DNA of 64,000 nt from DASQPA01 sp963757335 (GTDB lineage: Bacteria > Acidobacteriota > Thermoanaerobaculia > Multivoradales > UBA5704): NCBI GenBank assembly GCA_963757335.1, contig CAVWRJ010000024.1, positions 620,001 to 684,000 of the forward strand. The letters run 5' to 3'. Every line of letters starts with the position of its first letter. Within the stretch, counting starts at the first letter, position 1. Positions 9,501 to 17,893 of the stretch are shown here, piece after piece. Position numbers and translations under genes: made by a program. Below the pieces are notes generated by a model. It was not told where the DNA came from, ran no database searches, and saw nothing but the letters and a program-made list of their open reading frames with translations.

Positions 9501-9931
9501 TGAGCGGCCAGGCGCGGGCGCTCGCCCTCCTCGCCGAGGGGCTCGCCCGCGAGGGCAAGCTCTCCGAGGCCCGCGAGCCGGCGGAGCTGGCGCGGACGCT
9601 TGCCGAGCGCAGCGAAGATGGCGACGTGCAGGTGGCGGTCACCACCGGCGTGGCGCGGGTCGATGCGGCGGCCGGTGGGGGAAGCGGACCGAAAGCGCAC
9701 CTGCGCTGGGCCGTCGAGCAGGCGGCGAAGCTCGGCCTCCTCCCTGCCGGCTTCGAGGCCCGGCTGGCCCTGGGAGCGGTCCAGATCGCCTCCGCCTCCG
9801 CCAACGATCGGGACGCCGGGCGCCGGCTCCTGGAGGACCTCCGCCGCGAGGCGGCGCAACGCGGCTTCAAGCTTATCGTCCAGAGGGCCGAGGCCGCCCT
9901 GGCCACGGCACCCGGTCCCCGGCTCGGCTGA
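6590..9931 (+). CDS. Winged-helix / transmembrane / TPR one-component regulator (CadC-like architecture)
   Basis: A 1113-residue protein. Residues ~10-105 form an OmpR-type DNA-binding winged helix (LTPKAFSILLALLEKRGQVIPKEDL... ending YVVTVPGQGYSFVG). A Pro/Ala-rich linker leads to one membrane helix (about 231-251, VLGVAFLAVLAISGSYLVL). Next is a TolB/FlgO-like alpha-beta domain (SVAVLGLTNLSGN..., about 275-400), then many TPR repeats to the C-terminus. ATG 6590 is in frame and starts directly before the wHTH. The family acts as membrane-anchored transcription factors whose periplasmic part senses a signal; the signal is unknown. Such proteins are abundant in Acidobacteria. It stands alone, convergent with the TerY-P operon. 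Confidence 0.85.
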   Translation: MNGSRNDSRHLYEFDGFRADPVRRRLSRGGEAVSLTPKAFSILLALLEKRGQVIPKEDLIQQIWPDTFVTEANLTQNISSLRKALGERANDPRYVVTVPGQGYSFVGDVLEVPRDGTGEMPAYVLPILLEPGLSAPVAPAGSLGSEALVPPAVWAPVESAPAVTDPPALSLDDSAVFRLSSSLLAPAPASPPEVEVAAPSLLDDTATLNLMPVAAPAVPAVVPAGGRWRRSTVLGVAFLAVLAISGSYLVLNRYRAGLAVSASQAANPPLRPDRASVAVLGLTNLSGNPQAAWLSAALTEMLTTELQTGGRVRLISGENVTQARAALSLPEAAHLRSEELTRLHSGLGADLIVFGSYLSLGGSGHGRVRLDLQVMKVPSGEVVASRPEIGTESDLFDLVSRTGADLRHDLGWAPPSPAQEKEAQALRPASPEATRLYTEGLAHLRAFDPQGARNLLSRAVDADPRSAVIRSALAQSWADLGYDLRAASEAEKAVELAGSLSKQEQLAIQARFRESKRDWKGASELYRSLWTFFPDDLEYGLRLANVLAADGRGPEALKAVADLRQLPSPKRDDPRIDLTEAKVSRRDWDPDRSLRAAKDAELKGWKLGEDQVVAQALALEGESSQIMGRLDDAIALFRQASALFAKSGNQAQVAEMLSVTGITLDDQGKLADARKQFESALAIAERLGSDNLVATQLANLGLLHAEAGELAEARSLLTRADALYLKTEDRRLEVRTTYFIGQVLWQSGDLEGARQRYERVLSASRDTHSRIDEAVALEGIGQILSRQGQLSDARRTHEQALAIAEKLKDPYRTAGMVASMAEVMAGLGDLDGAQRLFEQALESRRRIGGRLGAAQILGSLADLAYRRGDLAKSREMSLEQLRMARETGAQLLAAEALQNLGRTELAQDDRGDARQHLEKALQTAVSLGGQLSAVGIRLDLARLELAGGGRVTESVRLAHEAADWYGRQGMVSGQARALALLAEGLAREGKLSEAREPAELARTLAERSEDGDVQVAVTTGVARVDAAAGGGSGPKAHLRWAVEQAAKLGLLPAGFEARLALGAVQIASASANDRDAGRRLLEDLRREAAQRGFKLIVQRAEAALATAPGPRLG

Positions 9932-9937
9932 GCCGGG
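9918..9937. other. Hairpin over a stop codon between convergent genes
   Basis: CCCGGCTC and GAGCCGGG form an 8-bp stem with a GGCT loop that includes the stop of the upstream regulator. It has no T-run and may act as a weak bidirectional terminator between convergent genes. Confidence 0.3.
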
Positions 9938-9957
9938 TGATCTATCCTGAGAAAACC

Positions 9958-11895
9958 CTATAGCACCTTGAGATCGGCTTCTATCTGGGCGACTCTGCCA
10001 GCCGCGACAGTGAGCTGGGGGAGCAGCATCTGCCGCCGTATCCCGATCGCGTGCCGGATCTGCTCGAGCTGGATCGGACCCGCCGAGAGCTCGCGCTCGA
10101 GTTGCGCCTTCTGGGTAGCGAGGCTACCGTCCAGGGCCCGGACATCGGCCGGATCGATCCCCCGGCCAGGGTCGAAGACGAAGGCGCGTTCGATTCCCAG
10201 CCGCCACGCGAGAAGACTCTGCGCCATAGCCTGGCCGAAGCCGGGAATCCGGGTGATGGTAGACGGGTTGATGTCCGCCGCGGTCTCGATGCCATAAGAC
10301 TGCAAGGCCGCTCGCCGGGCCGGGCCGATGTGCTTGATTTTCGCCCGTTCGATCCGGTGCTGGTCGAGGAATCGTTCGAGCTGCCTCTGCCGCACGCTTG
10401 TCTGGAACTGCGCCATGCCGCGTTGCCGGGCGATGGGCAGGTCCAGGTGGGCGGCCCGTTTCTGCTCCAGCTCGCGAAGCTTGGCCTGGAATGGGTCTGA
10501 GCTGGCTTCGGCGTTCCAGGCTTTCTTCAGCCTGGAGAGTTCAGCCTGTGCTGCCCGCAGCTCTCCGAGGGCCACTTTGTGGAGAGGCCGCGTCCCCCCT
10601 ACGGCGATGCTCCAGGCGCCTCCTATAAAGATAAAGACGAGGATGATCCCCGCATTTCCCGCGAGAAGGCTGAAACCTGATCCCGCGAGGCCGACTAAGA
10701 TTCCCGCGACAATCCGCCAGCGGCGCTTTCGCCCCTCCTCTACGGCGGCCGCGGACGCTGGCGGGCGCAACGACCCGGGATCGGGTAGGAGAGGAGCCTG
10801 GTCGGGCCGGGGCACGGCCACGATCTGCGCCCAGACCAGATTGAGTTGGAAGGCCCCGGGAGTCTCCGAGCCGCGAGTGGGCGGAGTCCACCAGAGAGCG
10901 AAGAGGAGCACCCCGGATCGGACTTCGATCTCGCACCATGGGCAGGCGGGCAGGTTGCGGAAGTAATGATGGGCTGGGCTACGCTCGCAGACCCGGAGCT
11001 GGCGGCCGAGGTTCTCGAGGCCAGCGGCCCACTCGTGGTCCCCTGGACGTCCTCCCTGTGCGCCTCGGGGAGAAAAGGCGCGCTCGAAGAGCACCGCAAC
11101 CTCGCTGGAGAGGGCGCTGAGCGGCAGGGTGTTCGGGGGCGGCTGCATCTGGCGCGCCGCTGCCCCCGGCCCGTAGGCGAAACGGAACTCTTGGATGGCC
11201 CTCGGGATCGGCATATCCCCGGCAGCGAGAAAACGCCCGGAGAACGGATGGCGGCCCATGAATAGGGTCTGGAAGATCAAGACCGCGAGTCCGAAGGCAT
11301 CATGGTTCGGCGTGCGGAGAGCGCGCCCCAGGTTGAGACCCTGGAGTTCGGGGGGGACGTGAGTCTCGACCCCGACCCCGCAGTAAAAGGGCTGTACGCC
11401 GTTCGGGACCTGGAAGCTATCGCAGTCGATGAGGGCGACTGTCGCCTGCTCGGAGACGAGGCTGTTGCCGTGATTGACGTCGCCTACGACCAGGCGGTGC
11501 TCGTGCACGATGGCGAAGGCGCGCGCCAGGTTGGCGGCCGCCTGGAGGAGGAAGGGCCAGGTCGCCTGGGGGAAAGTAGTGATACGGCTCTTGGGGCCGT
11601 AGAGAACATGGATCTGCCGTCCCGCGGCCCGCGGCATGAGGAACCCGCGGAAAGCCCCGCGCGGGCCGTGGAGGGTCTCCACCGGCCAGGCGGCGACCTT
11701 GAGAAGGCGCTCTGACTGGAGGCCCAGCATGGCGCCCAGCTTGGCGCTCTGCTCCGCGGTCGGTGCATGGTAAAGCTTGGCGACCCGACCTGGGAGACCG
11801 GTGACCTCCCACACGCTCCCCTCTCCCCCCTTACCGATCTCCGCCCCAAGGCGCAGAGGCCGGCCCTGGCTATCGTAGACCGTCAGCTCCGGCAT
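9958..11895 (-). CDS. TerY-P-type protein kinase with C-terminal helix-hairpin-helix
   Basis: A 645-residue protein with a kinase-like domain at 1-330: glycine loop GKGGEGSVW (21-29), Lys40, a catalytic loop GDVNHGN (138-144) in place of the usual HRD loop, and a metal-binding DCD (157-159) in place of DFG. A small Cys pair (CPWCEIE) follows, then two membrane helices, a charged coiled coil and helix-hairpin-helix motifs (HIGPARRAALQSYGI, IPGFGQAMAQSLLAWR). This is the kinase arm of the TerY-P triad. Start ATG 11895 gives MPELTVYDSQG and overlaps the phosphatase gene by 26 bp, so the two are translationally linked. The target is unknown. Confidence 0.88.
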   Translation of the reverse strand: MPELTVYDSQGRPLRLGAEIGKGGEGSVWEVTGLPGRVAKLYHAPTAEQSAKLGAMLGLQSERLLKVAAWPVETLHGPRGAFRGFLMPRAAGRQIHVLYGPKSRITTFPQATWPFLLQAAANLARAFAIVHEHRLVVGDVNHGNSLVSEQATVALIDCDSFQVPNGVQPFYCGVGVETHVPPELQGLNLGRALRTPNHDAFGLAVLIFQTLFMGRHPFSGRFLAAGDMPIPRAIQEFRFAYGPGAAARQMQPPPNTLPLSALSSEVAVLFERAFSPRGAQGGRPGDHEWAAGLENLGRQLRVCERSPAHHYFRNLPACPWCEIEVRSGVLLFALWWTPPTRGSETPGAFQLNLVWAQIVAVPRPDQAPLLPDPGSLRPPASAAAVEEGRKRRWRIVAGILVGLAGSGFSLLAGNAGIILVFIFIGGAWSIAVGGTRPLHKVALGELRAAQAELSRLKKAWNAEASSDPFQAKLRELEQKRAAHLDLPIARQRGMAQFQTSVRQRQLERFLDQHRIERAKIKHIGPARRAALQSYGIETAADINPSTITRIPGFGQAMAQSLLAWRLGIERAFVFDPGRGIDPADVRALDGSLATQKAQLERELSAGPIQLEQIRHAIGIRRQMLLPQLTVAAGRVAQIEADLKVL

Positions 11896-12721
11896 CGGCA
11901 GTCGCGGGCGGCCCGGCTGGCTCAGCGTGCGAAGTGGGTCTCCGCCGTGTCGCCAGGATGAGAGTCTTGTCGTCGTCGGTCCGCGCGTCGACCTCTGGCG
12001 AGGAGAGGAAGCGGGCGAGTTGTTCCGAGAGCGTGGCCGGTGCCGCGTCCGCCGCAGTCTCCAGCACCTGCATCTTGCCGTGGAAGAATGGGGCGTGCGC
12101 CGTGCGGCTCTGGTAATGGAGGGCGAGGCGCTGCAGGCCGTCGGAGAAGAGGGCAATCTGATCGACGAGTCGTTCGCTCCGGTCCCATTCGAGGTGGCGC
12201 TCGACGTCTATGTCGGTCAGGAAGAACGTGGTGTTCTCATACTCGCCACTCCCCGGCCAGAAGATCCAGCTGTACGCATCTCCATCTTCGGGCGTCGAGA
12301 CGACGATGGCGCCGTCGCCCACCTGGAAGAAGACGGCCTCCTGGGCGCCCACAACGGCGGCGACGAGCGTTGCGGCGAAGTCGCGGGCTTTGAGCCCTTC
12401 GGCTTCCGCCTCAAGGGTGATCCGGGTCTGGAACTCCCGCAGAAGGTCGGCTACGACATCGCGAGTGAGGACGGAAGGCGCGGCGCCCTCTGCGATCCAT
12501 GCCGTGATCTCGCCGAGGAGGAAAGTGCATGCGAGCTGTGCGCCGACCTCCGCCCGGATCGCGCTCCCGGCCCCGTCTGCCACGAGGGCGACGAGGACGG
12601 GTGGTCCCTCGGCAGCGGAGACGAGTCGGCAGACGCTCGCATCCTGGCAGGGCAGGCCGAGCTTGGTGTGGGAGGTTCCGACAGCTGAAGCGAAGGCGTA
12701 GCGCCAGGGCTCGCCGCTCAT
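11870..12721 (-). CDS. PP2C-family serine/threonine phosphatase (TerY-P triad)
   Basis: A 283-residue PP2C-like protein. Metal-binding signatures are recognisable: SHTKLGLPCQDA near the N-terminus (the motif usually written G..H...g.pcQDa), VADGAGSA, and a C-terminal TDDDKTLILA. Short family members with the G...PCQDA motif are typical of triads with a TerY-like vWA protein and an HHH kinase. The start at 12721 makes an ATGA overlap with the upstream vWA stop; an alternative ATG lies 15 bp upstream at 12736. It presumably reverses phosphorylation by the adjacent kinase. Confidence 0.88.
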   Translation of the reverse strand: MSGEPWRYAFASAVGTSHTKLGLPCQDASVCRLVSAAEGPPVLVALVADGAGSAIRAEVGAQLACTFLLGEITAWIAEGAAPSVLTRDVVADLLREFQTRITLEAEAEGLKARDFAATLVAAVVGAQEAVFFQVGDGAIVVSTPEDGDAYSWIFWPGSGEYENTTFFLTDIDVERHLEWDRSERLVDQIALFSDGLQRLALHYQSRTAHAPFFHGKMQVLETAADAAPATLSEQLARFLSSPEVDARTDDDKTLILATRRRPTSHAEPAGPPATADAGADGLR

Positions 12722-13395
12722 CCGGCCGTCGCCCATCCCTCGGGGGCCACGGGGTTCTGGAGCGGCACCGCGTCGCCCGGGGTCGAACGCGAGACGGAGC
12801 TCAAAGAGTTCGAGAGCCAGGAGAAGAGCTCTGCGAAGCGAAGGCCCTTAAGCTTCAGTGGATCGCGCACCGAGATCTTCCTCAGGACATCCATGTTTGC
12901 ATCCTCGACGCCGACAGCGTAAAACGCGAAGGCCTTGGCGGCCTCGCCCGCATGCACCTGGCTCGCGGCATCGGTCCAGGCGTCGGTGGGCGCCCCGTCG
13001 GTGAGGAGGAACACCCACGGCCGGTAGTAGGAGATGCCGTTCTGCCTATAAATCTCCTTGCGCTGGCGCAGAATTTCGAGGCCCTGGCCGATGGCGCTCC
13101 CCATGGGCGTGTCGCCGCTAGCTACGATCGGAGGCGGCTGGAAGAGGTCGGCCGTCTGGAAGTCGGCAAGGACCCGGACCGGACCGAAAGTGAGGACGGC
13201 GACCTCGACCCGCTTCACTGCCATCCCATCGGTCATCAGCTCGTTCTTGAATGTGACGAGGCCGTCGTTGAGCTCGCGGATGGGGACGCCTTGCATCGAG
13301 CCCGAAGAGTCGAGGAGCAGAAGGCAGGGGCAGCGCGGCTCGGGATTCTCCGCGAACTCAGCCGGAAAGAACGGGACCTGATCGAACTCGGCCAT
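12718..13395 (-). CDS. TerY-like von Willebrand factor A protein
   Basis: A 225-residue vWA domain with an intact metal-ion adhesion site: DSSGSM at 29-34, the Thr of SGDTPMG near 96 and Asp of LTDGAPTD near 133. It begins PCLLLLDSSGSMQG, the TerY form. It is cytoplasmic, with no signal peptide. First gene of the vWA-phosphatase-kinase overlap chain; the membrane protein gene ends 64 bp upstream. TerY proteins are thought to act as metal-dependent scaffolds in Ter-type stress systems. No terC, terD or terB homologue is present in the window, so a tellurite role should not be assumed. Confidence 0.88.
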   Translation of the reverse strand: MAEFDQVPFFPAEFAENPEPRCPCLLLLDSSGSMQGVPIRELNDGLVTFKNELMTDGMAVKRVEVAVLTFGPVRVLADFQTADLFQPPPIVASGDTPMGSAIGQGLEILRQRKEIYRQNGISYYRPWVFLLTDGAPTDAWTDAASQVHAGEAAKAFAFYAVGVEDANMDVLRKISVRDPLKLKGLRFAELFSWLSNSLSSVSRSTPGDAVPLQNPVAPEGWATAG

Positions 13396-13459
13396 GAGAA
13401 TCTCCTTAGAGTGCCGTAGCGCCGGCTATTGCACAGGCTGCTTCCCGCCGGGGATTGAG

Positions 13460-14575
13460 CTAGGGCGTGGCGCCCTCGCTGGGGGGCACTGGCGGTTTCG
13501 GCTGATCTCTCTCGGGGAACTTGAAGCCCAGGTAGGTGCCGGAGCTGATGCCCATGAGGCCGAGGAGGGTGGCGCTGAACTCGGGCATGGCGAGCCGGCG
13601 GTAGACCGACGAACAGAAGATGATCCCCAGAACGAGGGTCCAGACGAACATCTGGAAGCGGTGGAGGCTCACCCCAGTGCCGTCCGAGAGCACGTCGCCA
13701 AGGAAGCGGCCGCTCCCCACCCGCTTTACGGGACGTCCAGGAGCCAGGAGGCCGCCGGCCGCGGACGGCTGCCGGCTGGTATCGATCAGGGTCGCTCCCA
13801 GGGCGGTGCCGGAACCGATGCCGATCAAGGCGAGGATCGATTCGGTGATGGTGTTGAGCTCGCCGGTGATCAGCCAGAGGAAGAGGTAGGCGGCAACGAC
13901 GAGGAAGAACCAGAAGCCGAGCTGGAAGCGGGCCAGGCTGTAGGGGCGCCGGCCGTCCGGGCCCGGCAGGCCGCTCGGGCTCCGCAGCAGATCGCTCCGC
14001 CGGGCGAGACTCAAGAAGAGGATCGTACCGACGACCAGGCTGGTGAAGAAGAAGTAGAGCTCGAAGCGGGGAAGGATGACCAACGGGAAGCTGCCGACGT
14101 CGGTGGGGATCGACAGGCTGTCGGAGGTGCCGAGGCTCACTGTGACCGGCCGGTAGAAGTCGCCCGGGCTGCCGAGGAGGGCATGCCAGGCCTCGTCCGC
14201 CGCGTCGGTGCGGACGAGGAGGAAACGCACCTGGCCGTCGTGCGGGTTGCACGACTCCGGGGGGAGGTCCTTCAAGGGCATGCCGCCCAGGAAGAGAACG
14301 AGGCCGTCACAGTTGTCGTCGATGTCCGCGAGGAGGTCCGGGAGATGCCGCACGGTCAGGGTGATGCGGTCGTTCAAGCCGGCCTGACCGGGGCTCCCCC
14401 GGCGCTGCGAGGTGATCGAGAGCACCCGCGGATCGGACTGGTCGGTCACCGGCGACGGCGTGCCGGCGAACGACTTGTGGGCGCCGGCAGCCGGAACGGC
14501 GAGGAGCAGGACGAGCGGGACGGCGGCCCGGAGGCGAGCGCGGAGACCGCGGAGACGGTACGTCGGATCGGGCAC
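13460..14575 (-). CDS. Exported multi-span membrane protein with an internal duplication
   Basis: A 371-residue protein with a signal peptide (LRAAVPLVLLLAVPAAGAHK), an extracytoplasmic domain of about 130 residues with few cysteines, and five predicted membrane helices. Two halves of the membrane part repeat the same plan: RFQLGFWF ... ILALIGIGSGTALG and RFQMFVWT ... LLGLMGISSGTYLG. I do not recognise the family. It precedes the TerY-like gene by 64 bp on the same strand and probably heads the operon, which suggests it is the membrane input or output of the kinase/phosphatase pair. That link is inferred from position. Confidence 0.7.
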   Translation of the reverse strand: MPDPTYRLRGLRARLRAAVPLVLLLAVPAAGAHKSFAGTPSPVTDQSDPRVLSITSQRRGSPGQAGLNDRITLTVRHLPDLLADIDDNCDGLVLFLGGMPLKDLPPESCNPHDGQVRFLLVRTDAADEAWHALLGSPGDFYRPVTVSLGTSDSLSIPTDVGSFPLVILPRFELYFFFTSLVVGTILFLSLARRSDLLRSPSGLPGPDGRRPYSLARFQLGFWFFLVVAAYLFLWLITGELNTITESILALIGIGSGTALGATLIDTSRQPSAAGGLLAPGRPVKRVGSGRFLGDVLSDGTGVSLHRFQMFVWTLVLGIIFCSSVYRRLAMPEFSATLLGLMGISSGTYLGFKFPERDQPKPPVPPSEGATP

Positions 14576-14719
14576 TGTTTTCCCCTCCAGGCTGCACGCA
14601 GAATACGGCGGATGCGAGAAGATTGTAGATCAAGGCCGGGCGCGGAGAGCCCGGCCCGGTGAGTCGGATCTGCTATCGTCCGCTTCGACGAAAGAGCGAT
14701 CTCTACTGAGGAGCAGAGT

Positions 14720-15370
14720 ATGGACATCAAGAGAGTCGGCATCCTAGGGTCGGGCAATGTGGGCCAGACGCTCGGGGCGGGATTCGTCGAGTTGGGCGCT
14801 GAGGTCAAGATCGGCTCGCGCGAGCCGGAGAAACTCGCCGGCTGGGTCTCCCAGCAGGGCGTCGGCGCGTCGGCGGGGACTTTCGCCGAGGCCGCGGCGT
14901 TCGGCGAGATCGTCGTCGTCGCTACCCTGTGGAGCGGCACCGAGCACGCTCTCCGCCTGGCCGATCCGGCGAACTTTGCCGGCAAGGTGGTGATCGACGT
15001 GACCAATCCGCTCGACTTCGTCGAGCCGGGAAAGCCGCCCCGCCTGGCCCTCGGCAACACCGATTCGGGCGGCGAACAGGTGCAGCGCTGGCTCCCCGGC
15101 GCTCGGGTCGTCAAAGCGTTCAACTCGGTCGGCGCCCCGCACATGGTCCATCCGCAGTTCCCCGGCGGCCCGCCGGACATGTTCTACTGCGGCGACGACG
15201 AGGCGGCCAAGAAGACCGTCGCCCAGATCTGCACCGCTTTCGGCTGGGACCCGATCGACGTCGGTGGCATCGAGGGTGCCCGGGTGATCGAGCCGCTCTG
15301 CATCCTGTGGGTCGGCTATGGCTTCCGGACCAACACCTGGGACCATGCCTTCAAGCTGCTGCGGAAGTAG
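14720..15370 (+). CDS. NADPH-dependent F420 reductase-like oxidoreductase
   Basis: A 216-residue Rossmann protein starting MDIKRVGILGSGNVGQTLG (GxGxxG at the N-terminus), with the SRE segment that binds the NADP phosphate (KIGSREPEK) and the family phrases VVIDVTNPLDF and VVKAFNSVGAPHM. Members reduce F420 or act as NAD(P)-dependent oxidoreductases of unknown substrate. GAGGAGCAG precedes the ATG at normal spacing. It is divergent from the TerY-P operon and 24 bp upstream of an exported peptidase. Without F420 synthesis genes in view the cofactor is uncertain. Confidence 0.8.
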   Translation: MDIKRVGILGSGNVGQTLGAGFVELGAEVKIGSREPEKLAGWVSQQGVGASAGTFAEAAAFGEIVVVATLWSGTEHALRLADPANFAGKVVIDVTNPLDFVEPGKPPRLALGNTDSGGEQVQRWLPGARVVKAFNSVGAPHMVHPQFPGGPPDMFYCGDDEAAKKTVAQICTAFGWDPIDVGGIEGARVIEPLCILWVGYGFRTNTWDHAFKLLRK

Positions 15371-15394
15371 GATTTCCCTCTAGGAGAGCCTCGC

Positions 15395-16729
15395 ATGCCA
15401 ACGCTCCGTCCCCACGCCTTCCTGCTGACCGCCCTCCTCGCCGCCGCTCCGGCTCTCGCTGTCGCCGCAGCTCCTCCATCGGTCGTCCACACCGGTCCCC
15501 TCGCCACTCCGGCGGAGATCACGGAGGCCAGGGCCATCGATGCGGAGCTCGTGGCCTGCGGCACCCGGCACTCGCTGTCGTCGTGGACCGATCCCAAGCG
15601 GGGCGCCGGCTGCGGGCGCGACGCCGTCGTCAGGCGGTTCCAGGCGATCGCGGCGCGGACCGGCGGACGGCTCAAGGTGGTGGTCGACAGCTTCGAGACC
15701 AGCGCACCGCGGACGGGGAACGTTCCGGTCCACATGGAAAACGTCTACGCCGTCCTCGAAGGTTCCGACCCGGTCCTCAAAAAGACCGCTTTCGTCGTCT
15801 CCGGCCACTTCGACTCCATGCCGTCGGACATCATGGACCCCAAGACGGACGCCCCGGGGGCCGACGACGACGCCTCGGGGGTGACGGTCTCGATCCTCGC
15901 CGCCGCCGGGCTGGCGCCGGAGCCCCACCGGTTTCGCTCTACCCTGATCTTCGCCGCGGTTTCAGGCGAAGAGCAGGGGCTCCTCGGCTCCAAACGGATG
16001 AAGGAGTGGCTGGCGACCCAGGGCTACCAGGTGGGCGGCATGATCACCGACGACATCGTGGGGGCGACCAACGGCTCGGCCGACCGGCGGCCGCGGATCT
16101 TCAGCGAGGGGGGGCCGGACGGCGTCGAGTCGCCCGGCCGGGAGATGGCGCGGCTGGCCGAGGAGATCGTGGGGCGCGACCGGGTGCGGCTGATCTTCCG
16201 CCGCGACCGCTTCGGCCGCGGCGGCGACCACCTGCCGTTCGTCGAGGCCGGCCTGCCGGCGATCCGCTTCACCGAGCCGCTCGAGGACTACCACCACCAG
16301 CACCAGACCCCACGGGTCGAGAACGGCGTCCAGTACGGCGACCTGCCGCAGTATCTCGACTACCCGTTCATCGCCGAGGTGGCGGCGATCAACCGCGCCC
16401 TCCTGGCCGAGCTCGCCGCCGCCCCGGCGGCCCCCAAGGCCCTCGTCTTGACCGGCGCCGTCACCCCCTCGGCCAAGCTGAACGTCACGGCTGGGGAGGA
16501 TGGCGAGCGGCAGGGCTTCGAGATCCTCCACCGGGAGACGACCGACACCCGCTGGTCGCCGCTGCGCCTGGTCGCTGGGCCGGGCGAGGTCGTCCTTGAG
16601 AACACCAGCACCGACAATGAGTTCTTTGCCGTTCGGGCCCTCGGCAAGAACGGCCGCCGCAGCCTGGCCGTTCCCGCCGTTCCGGCGCCGCGGCCGCCGC
16701 TCGGCAGCGTCCCGCCGAAGAAGCCGTAG
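15395..16729 (+). CDS. Exported M28-family metallopeptidase
   Basis: A 444-residue protein with an N-terminal signal peptide ending near AAAPPS. The zinc-binding pattern of M28 aminopeptidases is clear: the His of SGHFDS, the Asp of GADDDASGV, SGEEQGLLGS with the catalytic and bridging Glu, and a later His in DHLPF or DYHHQ. About 100 C-terminal residues after the peptidase domain look like a fibronectin-type beta-sandwich (VLTGAVTPSAKLNV..., FFAVRALGKNGRRSL). It probably digests peptides in the periplasm or outside the cell. It follows the oxidoreductase gene closely and may be co-transcribed. Confidence 0.88.
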   Translation: MPTLRPHAFLLTALLAAAPALAVAAAPPSVVHTGPLATPAEITEARAIDAELVACGTRHSLSSWTDPKRGAGCGRDAVVRRFQAIAARTGGRLKVVVDSFETSAPRTGNVPVHMENVYAVLEGSDPVLKKTAFVVSGHFDSMPSDIMDPKTDAPGADDDASGVTVSILAAAGLAPEPHRFRSTLIFAAVSGEEQGLLGSKRMKEWLATQGYQVGGMITDDIVGATNGSADRRPRIFSEGGPDGVESPGREMARLAEEIVGRDRVRLIFRRDRFGRGGDHLPFVEAGLPAIRFTEPLEDYHHQHQTPRVENGVQYGDLPQYLDYPFIAEVAAINRALLAELAAAPAAPKALVLTGAVTPSAKLNVTAGEDGERQGFEILHRETTDTRWSPLRLVAGPGEVVLENTSTDNEFFAVRALGKNGRRSLAVPAVPAPRPPLGSVPPKKP

Positions 16730-16739
16730 CCTTCTGGGC

Positions 16740-16910
16740 TTATCGCCGTTCTTTGCGCACGGCGAGGAGGCCGGCACCGGCGAGGATCAGGACGAGGAGG
16801 AAGGCGCCTCCGGGCTCGATCGGGGGGTTCAAGTCCGGGGTCTGCCGAGCGGTCGCCGCACCGGCGAGAGTGAGGAACGCGAGACACTGGATGGTCACTC
16901 TCTGAAGCAT
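16740..16910 (-). CDS. Small exported protein with C-terminal membrane anchor (sorting-signal-like)
   Basis: A 56-residue product from ATG 16910, chosen over an ATG nine codons upstream because AAGGAGG lies 7 bases before it. It has a signal peptide (MLQRVTIQCLAFLTLAGAATA), a short Pro-rich mature part, then a hydrophobic helix and Arg/Lys end (LLVLILAGAGLLAVRKERR). The layout, hydrophobic helix plus basic tail, resembles PEP-CTERM-type sorting tails, but the PEP motif itself is replaced by EPGG. Function unknown. Confidence 0.55.
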   Translation of the reverse strand: MLQRVTIQCLAFLTLAGAATARQTPDLNPPIEPGGAFLLVLILAGAGLLAVRKERR

Positions 16911-17002
16911 TTCGGGCCCTCCTTGACGACGAACCAACGTCCGTCAATGCCGTCGCATCATATTCTATCACGGCATATCGAAGAGAGGCTATCGAAAGAA
17001 CG

Positions 17003-17884
17003 TCAGACGGGGCCGGTCGGAGAGGGCGTGCGGCCGCCCCGTCGGAGAACCCGGGCGAGGATCGCCGAGGGCGCCGCGCCGCGGGCGCGGAGCTCGGTCT
17101 CCGGGTGTCTTTCCCCGAGGAGCACCTCGCGGGCGCGGAGTCGTCCCAGGTCGATGAGGCTCCGGATGGGGTCCCAGCGGTGCTCGACGAAGCGGACCGG
17201 CATCCGGTGGCGCGGCCGGATGACGACGGCGCGTTCGGCGAGGGCGGTGGGGAGGGCATGGTCGGGATCGCGCGGGCTTTTGAACAGCCCCCCTTCGCTC
17301 TCCCCCTTCATGGTGAGGAGGACGACGGCGTCGCACCCCTCCCCGAACGCCTTCTCATAAGGAAGATTGTCGGTCATCGCGCCGTCCCCGTAGCGCTCGC
17401 CGCCGAGGCGCGGGGCGTGGGTGTAGAACGGCGGCAGGTAGTTCGAGGCGAGGAGGAGCTCCAGGGGATCGGCCATGGCGCGGGCGTCGAACCAGGCCGG
17501 TTGGCGGTCGGCGAGGCGGGTGACCCCGACGTAGAGCGGCAGTGCCTCGCCCGAGCGCAACCGCTCGCCTCCCACATAGCGCGCAAAGCAGCGCCGGTGG
17601 ACCTCGGAGTAGATGTAGGGGGAGTGGTGGGTCAGCAGGTTGCCGAGGTGGACGTGCGGCATCCGCCCGAAGGCCCGCCAGTAGTAGCGCAGACGGTGGG
17701 CGTTGCCGACCGCGACCGCGGCGGCGGTCCAGCTCCCCGCCGAGACGGCGACTAAGAGGCTCGGTCGGACGCCCAGCTCCAGGAGGGTCTCGATGGCGCC
17801 GACCTGAAAGGCGCAGCGGGCCGAGCCGCCGGAGAGGACGAACCCCACCCGGCGGGCGGAGGAGAGCAGTGCGAGCGGTTCCAT
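17003..17884 (-). CDS. Patatin-like phospholipase
   Basis: A 293-residue patatin-fold acyl hydrolase. Oxyanion segment LSGGSAR (18-23) and nucleophile elbow A-V-S-A-G with Ser48 (canonical GxSxG with Ala for the first Gly), and the dyad Asp in YGDGAMTDN. No signal peptide, so probably cytoplasmic or membrane-peripheral. It likely cleaves acyl esters of lipids. Starts 9 bp after the methyltransferase gene on the same strand, so they form a two-gene unit. Confidence 0.87.
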   Translation of the reverse strand: MEPLALLSSARRVGFVLSGGSARCAFQVGAIETLLELGVRPSLLVAVSAGSWTAAAVAVGNAHRLRYYWRAFGRMPHVHLGNLLTHHSPYIYSEVHRRCFARYVGGERLRSGEALPLYVGVTRLADRQPAWFDARAMADPLELLLASNYLPPFYTHAPRLGGERYGDGAMTDNLPYEKAFGEGCDAVVLLTMKGESEGGLFKSPRDPDHALPTALAERAVVIRPRHRMPVRFVEHRWDPIRSLIDLGRLRAREVLLGERHPETELRARGAAPSAILARVLRRGGRTPSPTGPV

Positions 17885-17893
17885 GGCGCTCCC

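Noticed and set aside
9958..14575. Tellurite-resistance (ter) operon
   Set aside because: No TerB, TerC, TerD, TerE or TerZ protein is present; only the phospho-relay trio resembles that network.
14634..14656. Hairpin GGCCGGGC/GCCCGGCC in the divergent gap as a terminator
   Set aside because: No T-run and it lies between divergent genes; too common in GC-rich DNA to call.
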